This document shows positions 6,101 through 14,111 of a DNA stretch of 39,947 nucleotides, in pieces. The stretch covers positions 1 to 39,947 of the forward strand of contig NZ_FLSP01000082.1 in the NCBI RefSeq assembly GCF_900091315.1, in the 5' to 3' direction. The stretch comes from Streptomyces sp. DI166. Its GTDB lineage: Bacteria; Actinomycetota; Actinomycetes; Streptomycetales; Streptomycetaceae. Made by a program: the position numbers and the translations under genes. Every line of letters begins with the position of its first letter. The first letter of the stretch is position 1. The notes beneath the pieces were generated by a model that ran no database searches, had not been told where the DNA came from, and saw nothing but the letters and a program-made list of their open reading frames with translations.

Positions 6101-7345
6101 TCAGTCGTGAGCGGGGGCGAGTACGCGTGCCAGCCCGGGTTGCAGATCACGTACGGCGCGGCTGCTCCGGAACCGGGAGAGTTCCCGTGCGAGACGCCGG
6201 ATGTCGCTGTTGACCGTTGCCGACGGAACAGCGGGCATGACGTCGAGCAGATCCTGGGCGATCGCACACGCGTGCTCGACCTCCCCGGAGGCAGCGTGGG
6301 CCAAGGACCGGCGGAAACCGTATCGGGTGCGAGTGCGCAGCGCGTGCGGAGGGAGGCGGCGGCACTCTCGGTCGAGGGTCGCGGCAGCGGCCTCGGGACG
6401 GCCGAGGTCGTACAGGCACCAGCCGGTCGACATCGCTGCCGGATCGCTCACATGGGAGGTGCCGATCACGGGTTCGCCGCCGCTGCGGGCGTCGTCGGCC
6501 AGCAGTTCCCGGGCCCTGTCGAGGCTGCGTAGGCAGTCGACTTCGTTGCCGACGAGTGCGTGTCCCTGGGCTTCCCGCTGGGCCGCAAGTCCTCGGATGC
6601 GCGGGGGGAGTTCGCTGCTTTGAGCGCGGCGGGCCAGGGCGATGGTGCCGGCGGCGTCCCCGCCGTACATCGTGACGAGGGCGCGGCGCACCAGTGTGTA
6701 GGAACCGAGGTACGGGTCACCTCCGGCGCGTGCCAACTCGGCTGCTTCCCCCGTCCAGCAGAGTGCCGCGTCGCCATTTCCGGCTTCTTGTGCCATCCAG
6801 CCGGTGAACTCCGCGAACCGGGAGGCCAGCAGGAGTGCGGAGGATCGTGTGGCCGACCGGGCGTCGGTGGCCAGCGCGGCGACCATGCGCGTCTGCGTCT
6901 CCAGCAAGGGCAGCAGGACCTTGGGGTCCGTGGACTGGCCGAGCGTACGCAACTGGTCGAACTGCGCGTGGAACGAAGGCAGGAGAGGATCATCGGTGGA
7001 CGAGATCGCTTCGCTGCCAAGTTTCAGGCCGAGGTCGATCAACACTCCCGTACCCGCGGAGAGGACCGCACGACGCCCGATGAGCCAGCGACTTGGGCGG
7101 GTGGTGGATTCGGTGCCGTCCGCATCGGTCTCGGTACGGACAGCCAGGCGCTGGAGCTTGCCGTCCGCACCGAGGAAGGCGTCGCATCGCCGCGCCAGTT
7201 CGGGCGACGCGGCACGCTCGCCGCGCTCCACCTTGCTGAGATGCCCTTTGTCGTAGTTGAGCGCCACGGAGAACTCGGTCAGCGTCAGCCCCGCCTTCAG
7301 GCGTAAGCGGCGAAGTTCCGGTCCGAAACGCAATGCCATGCTCAT
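6101..7345 (-). CDS. XRE-family regulator with TPR-like C-terminal region
   Basis: A 414-aa protein has an N-terminal HTH (ELRRLRLKAGLTLTEFSVAL, then YDKGHLSKVERGERAASPEL), a linker with SRWLIGRRAVLSAGTGVLIDLG, and a long helical region. Residues about 150-400 carry TPR-like Ala/Leu/Arg patterns (LLASRFAEFTGWMAQEAGNG, AAATLDRECRRL). This is the architecture of Streptomyces transcriptional regulators in which TPR repeats sense a peptide or partner. The linker looks like a twin-arginine or membrane-like stretch but lies internally and is probably structural. GGGGG five bases before the ATG supports the start. It diverges from the ATPase gene at 7584 across 238 bp. Confidence 0.8.
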   Translation of the reverse strand: MSMALRFGPELRRLRLKAGLTLTEFSVALNYDKGHLSKVERGERAASPELARRCDAFLGADGKLQRLAVRTETDADGTESTTRPSRWLIGRRAVLSAGTGVLIDLGLKLGSEAISSTDDPLLPSFHAQFDQLRTLGQSTDPKVLLPLLETQTRMVAALATDARSATRSSALLLASRFAEFTGWMAQEAGNGDAALCWTGEAAELARAGGDPYLGSYTLVRRALVTMYGGDAAGTIALARRAQSSELPPRIRGLAAQREAQGHALVGNEVDCLRSLDRARELLADDARSGGEPVIGTSHVSDPAAMSTGWCLYDLGRPEAAAATLDRECRRLPPHALRTRTRYGFRRSLAHAASGEVEHACAIAQDLLDVMPAVPSATVNSDIRRLARELSRFRSSRAVRDLQPGLARVLAPAHD

Positions 7346-7528
7346 CTACCCCCTTGGAATCGCGCCCGCGGGAGCCGTTCCGCCCTGCGGGGAGCCGTCG
7401 GCAGGTGAGCACCTACGGTGACGGCTTCGTTTCGCTTCGTTTCCGAGAGTGAGTCTGGCACGGCGAAAGCCTGGGTAATCACGGTTCGCCGTCGTTGCCC
7501 GTTGCCTCTTTTTGGTCATAGTGTGCTT

Positions 7529-7561
7529 ACTAACCCTCATGTTGCTAACATCAGGGTTAGT
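7529..7561. promoter_or_regulatory. 33-bp palindromic operator upstream of the AAA ATPase gene
   Basis: ACTAACCCT (7529-7537) and AGGGTTAGT (7553-7561) are perfect inverted repeats. The inner ATGTT/AACAT (7539-7543, 7547-7551) also pair, with a single C-C mismatch in each arm and a 3-nt centre. It ends 22 bp before the ATG at 7584 in locally AT-rich DNA. A dimeric regulator binding here would control the ATPase gene. Confidence 0.75.
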
Positions 7562-7583
7562 TTCCCCTCAAGTGGCGGTGATC

Positions 7584-9002
7584 ATGGTCGACTTCGTAGG
7601 CCGGCGGCAAGAGCTCGCGACGCTGGAGCGTGAGCTGCGGAAGGTGGCGGACGGGGTCGGTGGGGAGCGGCCCGGGCGGTGTGTGATGTTGCGGGGGCGG
7701 CGGCGGGTCGGGAAGTCGCGGCTGGTCGAGCGGTTCGCGGAGCGGTCCGGGGCGCCGTTTCTGTTCTACGCCGCCACGGGGGCGTCGCCCGGTGATGATC
7801 TGGCCCGGCTCGCCCGCGATGCCCAGGCGTCGACGTTGCCGCTCGCGGGGCTGATCTCCGCCGCGCGGCCGGAGAGCTGGGACGCGGCGTTCGACGTGCT
7901 CGGCGCCGCGCTGCCCGCCGACCGGGCCAGCGTGCTCGTCATCGACGAGGTGCCCTACCTGATGGATGCCGAAGGCGCCTTCGAGGGGATGTTGCAGCGG
8001 GCCTGGGACCGGGTGCTGGAGACCAGGCCGGTGCTGCTCGTCCTCATCGGTTCCGACCTGTCGATGATGGAGACGCTGAACAGCTACGGACGCCCCTTCC
8101 ACCAGCGCGGCCGGGAGATGGTGCTCGGCCCCCTCAACCCCGCCGAGGTCGGACAGATGCTCGGCCTGGACCCGGCGGACGCCTTCGACGCCGCGCTCGT
8201 CACGGGCGGGCTGCCGTTGATCTGTGCCGAGTGGCCGCGCGGCGCCGGACTGTGGGACTTCCTCGGGGAGGCGTTGCAGGACCCGGTGTCCGCCCTGCTC
8301 GTGTCGGCCGAGCGATCGCTCGCCGCCGAGTTCCCGCCGCAGGCCCAGGCCCGCACCGTGCTGTCGGCCATCGGCAGTGGTGAGCGGACCTTCACCAATA
8401 TCGGCCGGGCGGCGGGCGGGATCGGGGCCACGCCGCTCCAGCGGTCTCTGGAGCTGTTGATCGGCAAGCGGATCGTGGCCGGTGAACTGCCCATCTCAAC
8501 GCGCCCGTCGAAGGACCGGCGCTACCGGGTGGCCGACCCCTACATGCGGTTCTGGCTGCACCTGCTCGAACCGTCCATGGAGGAGATCGAGCGGGGGCGG
8601 GGTGATCTCGCGATGGCGCGAGTGCGGGAGAACTGGACCAGTTGGCGCGGACGGGCGGTCGAACCGGTCGTCCGTGAGGCGCTGGCCCGGATGCTGCCCG
8701 ACGACCGGCTTCCCGCGGCCCCGGCCGTTGGGGGCTACTGGACCCGTACGAACGACGTGGAGATCGACCTGGTCGGCGCCGACCGTGCCCCGGTCGCCCG
8801 GCAGTTGCTCTTCGTCGGCTCCGTCAAGTGGCTGGAGCGGTCGCCGTTCGACCGGCACGACCTGGCCGCCCTGCACCGGCACCGGGCCGCCCTCACCGAC
8901 GAGCCGGTTCCCGTCGTGGCGGTCTCGCGCAGCGGAGTGGACTGCCCGGGGCTCGATGCCGTCTACGAGCCCGCGGACCTACTCGCGGCCTGGCCCCTGT
9001 GA
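7584..9002 (+). CDS. AAA-family ATPase with C-terminal nuclease-like DUF234 region
   Basis: The 472-aa product begins MVDFVGRRQELATLERELRK. It has a Walker A motif GRRRVGKS at residues 38-45 and a Walker B motif VLVIDEVPYL with D121/E122. Next come a winged-helix-like region (ERTFTNIGRAAGGIGATPLQ, RRYRVADPYMRFW) and a C-terminal part with NDVEIDLVG and FVGSVKW. This is the layout of archaeal-type ATPases with DUF234, whose C-terminus resembles PD-(D/E)XK nucleases; the usual ExK is SVK here, so cleavage is doubtful. The ATG at 7584 opens the conserved F-V-GR-x-E-L motif; the frame's upstream 24 residues are read through the palindrome. The role in the cell is unknown. Confidence 0.8.
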   Translation: MVDFVGRRQELATLERELRKVADGVGGERPGRCVMLRGRRRVGKSRLVERFAERSGAPFLFYAATGASPGDDLARLARDAQASTLPLAGLISAARPESWDAAFDVLGAALPADRASVLVIDEVPYLMDAEGAFEGMLQRAWDRVLETRPVLLVLIGSDLSMMETLNSYGRPFHQRGREMVLGPLNPAEVGQMLGLDPADAFDAALVTGGLPLICAEWPRGAGLWDFLGEALQDPVSALLVSAERSLAAEFPPQAQARTVLSAIGSGERTFTNIGRAAGGIGATPLQRSLELLIGKRIVAGELPISTRPSKDRRYRVADPYMRFWLHLLEPSMEEIERGRGDLAMARVRENWTSWRGRAVEPVVREALARMLPDDRLPAAPAVGGYWTRTNDVEIDLVGADRAPVARQLLFVGSVKWLERSPFDRHDLAALHRHRAALTDEPVPVVAVSRSGVDCPGLDAVYEPADLLAAWPL

Positions 9003-9045
9003 AGGGGCGGCGTGGGGCTCCGACCTGCGAGCTCCCGCCGTCCCG

Positions 9046-10146
9046 TCAGTCCCGTGAGGGCGCCGTCAGCGTCGTCAGGGCCGTCGCCAGTTGGGTCAGG
9101 CGGCCGGGGGCGAGGGAGTACAGGACGTAGTAGCCCTCGCGGCGGGTGGTGGTCAGGCCCGCTTGGGTGAGTTGGTGGAGGTGGCGGGAGGTGACCGAGG
9201 GGGAGAGGCCGAGGAGGGTGGCCAGTTCGTGGGTGGTGCGGCTCTGGGCCGCGAGGTGGGTGACGATCTGCAGGCGGGGGGCCGCGGCCAGGGCGCGCAG
9301 CAGGGTGAGGGTGTCCTCCTGGCTGGCGGGGCGGGCCGCCGCGGCGGGGGCGAGGGGCAGGGCGGGGTAGGTGATCCGCAGGCCCCAGGGGCTGTCGCAG
9401 GTGACGCGGACGTGCGGCCAGACGTAGTGGCTCGCGATGAAGGTGACGGGGTTGGCCGGGGTGACGGTCAGGTCGTGGTCGTGCGGGCGGTCCAGGCGCA
9501 GGGTGCGGGCCGCGGGGTCGATGCGGATCTGCGGGGCCAGGGTGCGGAGCATCGGGAGCAGGCCCTGGTGGGCGATCCGGGCTCCGGAGCGGGCGATCGA
9601 CTCGTAGAGGGAGGATTCGACGCGGTCCCATTCCTCGGCGAACGCCGCGCTCCAGTAGTCCTCCAGCGTGGTGAGGGCGGCGTCGAGGCGTGGGCGGGGG
9701 TCGGTGAGGATGTCCCGCAGGGTGGCGGCTCGGGCCGGGGCGGTCTGCTGAAGCTCCGTCAGGGCCGCGTCGCGTGCCGCTCGGTCGTGGACCAGGGCGG
9801 GTGCGGAGTGGCGGGTCGGGTCCATGAGGGTCTTGGCGAGTTCGACGGCCAGCAGGTCGGGTGGCTGGGCCCGTACGGTCGCGAGCTGCTCCGCGAAGTC
9901 CGCGTCCTGGTCCCAGGCCCCCGCCTCGAAGAGCGCCGGGATGTAGTCGGCCACGACGAAGCCGTACTCGCGCAGCCGGCGGCGCAGCGCGGCGGGGAGT
10001 TTGCGGCAGCGGCGTACCCACGGCACGTGCAGCGCGTGGTGCCCCGGGTCGGTGAGCACGTGCCAGGAGTGGACGGCTTCGAGCAGCGGTGAGACGGAGA
10101 AGGAGATGTGCTCCTCGGCCGACTCCGCGAAGCGCAGGGTGATCAC
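9046..10146 (-). CDS. DUF5937 protein with C-terminal ArsR-type HTH
   Basis: A 366-aa transcriptional regulator begins MITLRFAESAEEHISFSVSP, as DUF5937 proteins of Streptomyces do. The long helical N-terminal domain (1-270) is followed by a winged helix, LLRALAAAPRLQIVTHLAAQ, SRTTHELATLLGLSPSVTSR and TTTRREGYYVLYSL, which is the ArsR pattern of helix-turn-helix plus wing. No metal-binding Cys cluster is visible, so the signal is probably not a metal. The GTG at 10146 has no ribosome binding site, suggesting a leaderless mRNA. It diverges from the YbaK/LysE pair and may regulate it. Confidence 0.8.
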   Translation of the reverse strand: MITLRFAESAEEHISFSVSPLLEAVHSWHVLTDPGHHALHVPWVRRCRKLPAALRRRLREYGFVVADYIPALFEAGAWDQDADFAEQLATVRAQPPDLLAVELAKTLMDPTRHSAPALVHDRAARDAALTELQQTAPARAATLRDILTDPRPRLDAALTTLEDYWSAAFAEEWDRVESSLYESIARSGARIAHQGLLPMLRTLAPQIRIDPAARTLRLDRPHDHDLTVTPANPVTFIASHYVWPHVRVTCDSPWGLRITYPALPLAPAAAARPASQEDTLTLLRALAAAPRLQIVTHLAAQSRTTHELATLLGLSPSVTSRHLHQLTQAGLTTTRREGYYVLYSLAPGRLTQLATALTTLTAPSRD

Positions 10147-10166
10147 GATTGCAGGATTTCACAATC
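10147..10166 (-). promoter_or_regulatory. Possible operator at the DUF5937 gene start
   Basis: GATTG (10147-10151) and CAATC (10162-10166) form a 5-bp inverted repeat around an AT-rich centre immediately before the GTG of the regulator. ArsR-type proteins often bind such short dyads over their own promoter. The arms are short, so chance is a real possibility. Confidence 0.35.
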
Positions 10167-10244
10167 AGTTGATCGGATCTCGCCGCGCCGAGCAGGCTGG
10201 GGGCCGGTCCTCTCCCCATCCCTGGTTGAAAGGCGTGGTGTGCC

Positions 10245-10733
10245 ATGAGTGCTGCCGTTCCGCCCTGGCGGGCCGTGCTGGACGCCCACGGGTGCGCCTA
10301 CGTCGTGCACGAGCACGCCGCAGCGCACACCGTCGCCGAGCGCCGGGCCCTGCCGTTCCCCTGGTCGCAGGCCGTCAAGACGCTCGCGTTCACGGCCCCC
10401 GAGGTGCCGCTGCTGCTCGTCGCCCTGCGCGCGCCGGACCGGGTGGACTTCGCCCGCCTCGCCGCCGCCGTCGGCACCAGCCGGTCCGGCCTGCGTACGG
10501 CGGACGCCGAGCTGCTCGCCGCGGAGGGGCTGGTCCCGGGCGGTATTCCGCCGGTCAGCCACCGGCCCGGGGTGCCGTGTCTGATCGATGTCGCGGTCGG
10601 CGAGCCGGACCGGCCCGTCTACTGCGGCGGCGGATCGCCCGCCCGCACGCTGCGGATCGCCTCCGGCGCCCTGGCCGCTCTGCCGCGCGCCCGCACCGTA
10701 CACGTCGCCCGTGAACCGAACCCGCACGGCTAG
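10245..10733 (+). CDS. YbaK/ProX-like aminoacyl-tRNA deacylase
   Basis: The 162-aa product spans a single YbaK/aa-tRNA-synthetase-associated domain. VVHEHAAAHTVAERRALPFP is the usual start, QAVKTLAFTAPEVPLLLVAL contains the conserved Lys before a beta strand, and GLVPGGIPPVSHRPGVPCLI is the GGxxP-G loop with Pro-rich turn. Family members hydrolyse mischarged tRNAs (for example Cys- or Ala-tRNAPro) or free small amino-acid esters. It starts at ATG and is followed 13 bp later by a LysE-type exporter, so the two are probably cotranscribed. The specific tRNA substrate cannot be assigned. Confidence 0.85.
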   Translation: MSAAVPPWRAVLDAHGCAYVVHEHAAAHTVAERRALPFPWSQAVKTLAFTAPEVPLLLVALRAPDRVDFARLAAAVGTSRSGLRTADAELLAAEGLVPGGIPPVSHRPGVPCLIDVAVGEPDRPVYCGGGSPARTLRIASGALAALPRARTVHVAREPNPHG

Positions 10734-10746
10734 GAGGAACCGGCCC

Positions 10747-11382
10747 ATGGTGCACACCGAGAACCTGCTCGCCTTCGCCGCGATGTCCCTGGTCGTGATC
10801 GCGGTCCCCGGCCCGAGCGTCCTGTTCGTCGTCGGCCGCGCCCTCGCGCACGGCCGCCGCACCGCGCTCGCCACGGTGCTGGGGAATCTGCTGGGCTCCT
10901 ACGCCCTCATCGTCGCCGTCGCGCTCGGGCTGGGCAGCCTGGTGCAGCGGTCGGCCACCGTGTTCACGGCGGTGAAGCTCGCGGGTGCCGCGTATCTCGT
11001 CTACCTGGGCGTGCAGGCGTTCCGGCACCGCGGGCGGCTGCGGACGGAGGTGGCGGCCGGGGCGGACGAACGGCGCGGTGATCTGCGTACCGTCCTGGAC
11101 GGCCTGCTCGTCGGCGCGACCAACCCCAAGGGCCTGGTGTTCTTCGCCGCCGTCCTGCCCCAGTTCGTCGACCACGACGCCGGGAACATCCCGCTCCAGA
11201 TGATGGTCCTCGGCCTGATCCCGGCCGCTATCGGCCTGGTCAGTGACACGCTCTGGGGGCTGTGCGCGTCGGCGGCCCGCACCTGGTTCGCCGGCTCCGA
11301 GCGCCGTATGTCGGCGATCGGCGGCACGGGCGGCGTCGCGCTGATCGGGCTGGGGTTCACCGTCGCCGTCAGCCGTCAGTGA
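10747..11382 (+). CDS. LysE/RhtB-family amino-acid exporter
   Basis: A 211-aa membrane protein has about six hydrophobic segments: LLAFAAMSLVVIAVPGPSVL, LGNLLGSYALIVAVALGLG, a third near VKLAGAAYLVYLGVQ, and three in the last 100 residues. The PGPSVLFVVGRALAHGRR loop and VYLGVQAFRHR are hallmarks of LysE/RhtB exporters, which pump amino acids or related small molecules out using the proton gradient. AGGAGGA sits about 9 bases before the ATG. The gene converges on the TetR gene and overlaps its end by 14 nt. The substrate is not predictable. Confidence 0.88.
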   Translation: MVHTENLLAFAAMSLVVIAVPGPSVLFVVGRALAHGRRTALATVLGNLLGSYALIVAVALGLGSLVQRSATVFTAVKLAGAAYLVYLGVQAFRHRGRLRTEVAAGADERRGDLRTVLDGLLVGATNPKGLVFFAAVLPQFVDHDAGNIPLQMMVLGLIPAAIGLVSDTLWGLCASAARTWFAGSERRMSAIGGTGGVALIGLGFTVAVSRQ

Positions 11383-12031
11383 CGTCGGCGCCGAGCCCCG
11401 CCAGCAGTGCCGTGATCGCCCGGTCCGTGGACGCCGCCATGTCCACCCGGTCCGGTGCCAGCAGCCACTGGACCTGGAGGCCGTCCATGACGGCGATGAC
11501 GGCGTTCGCGGTGTCCGTCACCGCCGTGTCGTCCGGGAGTTCACCCAGCTCGCATGCCTCCCGCAGCGCCTCGACGACCATGGCCCGCAGTCCCTCGTAC
11601 CGGTCGCGGAAGTACTCCTGCGCCGGGTGGCCCTCCGTGACGCTCTCCGCGGACAGGACCGCGTACAGCCGTACGATCCCCTCGCGTTCGGCGTTGCGGG
11701 ACGCGGTGTCGACCAGGTGGCGAAGGAAGGCCAGGCCACGGGGGCGTTCGGTGCCGAGCTGCTCGATGTCGGCGGCGTCACGCAGGTCCAGCACGCTGGT
11801 CAGCAGCTGGGCCTTGGTGCGGAAGTAGTGCAGCACGCCGGCCTGGGTGAGTCCGGCGCGGTCGGCGATCTCCTGGAGCGAGGCGTTGTGGTAGCCGCGG
11901 GCGGCGAACGTGTCCATCGCGATCCGCAGGATGTCCTGCTGCCGCCGCTTGGCCTCCGCGCTGCGCGGCGTCCTGGGCTGCGTCCTGCGGGGCGTACGGC
12001 TTACCGGCTGGTCACTCACCCGGCTCAGCAT
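11369..12031 (-). CDS. TetR-family regulator
   Basis: The 220-aa product has an N-terminal HTH, ILRIAMDTFAARGYHNASLQ, followed by EIADRAGLTQAGVLHYFRTK, the standard TetR pattern. The ligand domain includes VIAVMDGLQVQWLLAPDRVD, common in this family's C-terminal TetR_C part. The ATG at 12031 or the GTG at 12019 could start it; neither has a strong ribosome binding site. A perfect palindrome lies 67 bp upstream, between this gene and the divergent GH30 gene. I infer that it represses itself and the glycosidase; the inducer is unknown. Confidence 0.88.
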   Translation of the reverse strand: MLSRVSDQPVSRTPRRTQPRTPRSAEAKRRQQDILRIAMDTFAARGYHNASLQEIADRAGLTQAGVLHYFRTKAQLLTSVLDLRDAADIEQLGTERPRGLAFLRHLVDTASRNAEREGIVRLYAVLSAESVTEGHPAQEYFRDRYEGLRAMVVEALREACELGELPDDTAVTDTANAVIAVMDGLQVQWLLAPDRVDMAASTDRAITALLAGLGADVTDG

Positions 12032-12097
12032 AGGTGGGCCGGAGCGCTCGTGATCGGCTTCCGAAACCGCTCCTCGACAGTGTGAGCTGTATCACTT

Positions 12098-12111
12098 ACT
12101 AAGTACTTAGT
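12098..12111. promoter_or_regulatory. Palindromic operator between TetR and GH30 genes
   Basis: ACTAAGTACTTAGT is a perfect 14-bp palindrome. It extends outward to CAC/GTG ends, giving 24 bp with two mismatched positions per side. It lies in the divergent intergenic region, 102 bp before the GH30 GTG. The symmetry and length fit a TetR-dimer site. Confidence 0.7.
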
Positions 12112-12212
12112 GGGTGTGCTTTCATGTCGCCGCCCTTCGACGTCCGATCCGCGTCGGCGGACCGGGTGCACCACCCCTCGTGTCAGGTCACCCCACCGAA
12201 GGAGAGCCGCCC

Positions 12213-14075
12213 GTGTCCCTCCCCACGACCAGCAGAGCCCGCGCCGCGGGCGCGGCACTGATCCTCGCCGTGTCCGGTCTCACCGCGGCCGTCGGCACCG
12301 GTACCGCCGAAGCCGCCGACCCCACCGCCCAGGTCTGGGTCACCACCCCCGACGGTTCGCGGAAACTCGCCGTCGAGACCGTCCCGTTCGACAGCGCCCC
12401 CCAGCCCGTCGACATCCGCGTCGACGCCGGGAACCGGGGCCAGCGCTTCACCGGTGCCGGGGCCTCCGTCACCGAGGCCTCCGCCCACCTCGTCCAGCAG
12501 CTGCCCGCCGACAAACGCGCCGAACTGATGAAGTCCCTGTTCTCGCCCACCGAGGGCATCGGCCTGAACTACCTCCGCCAGCCCCTCGGCAGCACCGACT
12601 TCAACTCCGGCGGGTCCTACACGTACGAGGACACCAAGGGCGCCTTCTCCATCGCCCGCGACCAGGCGGAGATCATCCCGGTCGTCAAACAGGCCCAGGC
12701 CCTCAACCCGGAGATCCGGTTCATGGGCTCGCCCTGGTCGCCCCCGGCCTGGATGAAGACCGGCAACTCGCTCAACGGCGGCAGCCTCAAGCCCGACCAC
12801 TACCAGGCGTACGCGGACTACCTGGTCAAGGCCGTCAAGGCGTACGGGCAGCAGGGCATCACCCTCACCGACCTCACCGTCCAGAACGAGCCCGAGTTCG
12901 CCACGACCTACCCGTCGATGGCGATGACCTCGGGCGAGCAGGCGGCCTTCCTCAAGGTCCTCGACCGCACCCTCACCGCCCACGGCCTGCCCACCAACCT
13001 CCTCGCCTACGACCACAACTGGGACCACCCGAACTACCCGATCGAGGTCTTCGACTCCACGCGGGGCGTCCAACGGATCATCGGCGCCGCCTTCCACTGC
13101 TACGGCGGCGACCCCTCGGCCCAGCAGCGGATCGTCGACGCGGGCAAGCGGGTCTTCTTCACCGAGTGCTCCGGTACGGACACCGCCGACACCTTCGCCG
13201 ACACCCTCAAGTGGCACGCCGAGAACCTCGTCGTACGCAACATGCGCCACGGCGGTGAGACCGTCGTCAACTGGAACCTCGCCCTCGACCGGAACGGCGG
13301 CCCCCACCAGGGGCACTGCGCCGACCGCTGCAACGGCGTCGTCGAGATCGCGAACGGCACGGTCACCCGGAACGCCGAGTACTACGTCCTCGGGCACATC
13401 ACCAAGTTCGTCAGGCCCGGCGCCGTCCGCGTCGGCTCCACCAGCCAGGGCTCCGGAGGCGTGCAGAACGTCACCTTCCAGAACCCCGACCGGTCCTTCG
13501 CCGCCTACGTCGTGAACACCGCCGCCGGCGCGCAGCGGTTCTCGTTGACCGAGGGGGGCCGGTCGCTCGCGTACACCCTTCCGGCCGGGGCCGTCGCCAC
13601 CGTCGTCTGGAGCGGCGAGGCCGAGCCGCAGGGGCCCATCGACCCCGCCGCCTGGTACCAGGTGGTCAACGCCGGCAGCCGCGCCTGCCTGGACGCCGCC
13701 GACTGGGGCACCGGTGACGGCACCGCCCTGCAGCAGTGGGCCTGCACAGCCGGTGCGAACCAGAAGTGGCAGCTCAGGCCCACCGGTGACGGCTACTACC
13801 AGGTGGTCAACCAGTTCAACGGCCGGGTCTGGGACGTCGACGGCGGCCCCGGCGCGACGGGTGACGGGACCAAGGTCCACCTGTGGACGTACGTCGGCAA
13901 CAGCAACCAGCAGTGGCGGCCCGAGGCCACCGGCGGCGCCGCTCACTACCGGTTCGTCGCCCGGCACAGCGGCAAGTGCCTCGCCGTCGACAACGGCTCC
14001 ACCGCCGACGGGGCCCAGCTGTCCCAGCGGACCTGCGACGGCTCCGACGCCCAGCGGTTCGGTCTGACCGGCTGA
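12213..14075 (+). CDS. Secreted GH30 glycosidase with C-terminal ricin-type lectin domain
   Basis: A 620-aa secreted enzyme begins with a signal peptide (MSLPTTSRARAAGAALILAV through AEAADPT). The GH30 domain (about 50-440) shows FTGAGASVTEASAHLVQQL, GLNYLRQPLGSTDF and FMGSPWSPPAWMKT. VQNEPEF carries the likely acid/base E226, and FFTECSGTD the likely nucleophile E318. GH30 members cleave glucosylceramide, beta-1,6-glucans or beta-1,6-galactans. The C-terminal third (480-620) is a ricin-B domain with QKW, QQW and QRF repeats that would bind polysaccharide. GGAGAG precedes the GTG. The TetR-type palindrome upstream suggests induction by a sugar. The exact substrate cannot be told from sequence. 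Confidence 0.88.
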   Translation: MSLPTTSRARAAGAALILAVSGLTAAVGTGTAEAADPTAQVWVTTPDGSRKLAVETVPFDSAPQPVDIRVDAGNRGQRFTGAGASVTEASAHLVQQLPADKRAELMKSLFSPTEGIGLNYLRQPLGSTDFNSGGSYTYEDTKGAFSIARDQAEIIPVVKQAQALNPEIRFMGSPWSPPAWMKTGNSLNGGSLKPDHYQAYADYLVKAVKAYGQQGITLTDLTVQNEPEFATTYPSMAMTSGEQAAFLKVLDRTLTAHGLPTNLLAYDHNWDHPNYPIEVFDSTRGVQRIIGAAFHCYGGDPSAQQRIVDAGKRVFFTECSGTDTADTFADTLKWHAENLVVRNMRHGGETVVNWNLALDRNGGPHQGHCADRCNGVVEIANGTVTRNAEYYVLGHITKFVRPGAVRVGSTSQGSGGVQNVTFQNPDRSFAAYVVNTAAGAQRFSLTEGGRSLAYTLPAGAVATVVWSGEAEPQGPIDPAAWYQVVNAGSRACLDAADWGTGDGTALQQWACTAGANQKWQLRPTGDGYYQVVNQFNGRVWDVDGGPGATGDGTKVHLWTYVGNSNQQWRPEATGGAAHYRFVARHSGKCLAVDNGSTADGAQLSQRTCDGSDAQRFGLTG

Positions 14076-14111
14076 CAGGAAACGGCGGCGTCGGCGCGGG
14101 ACACTGCTGGT

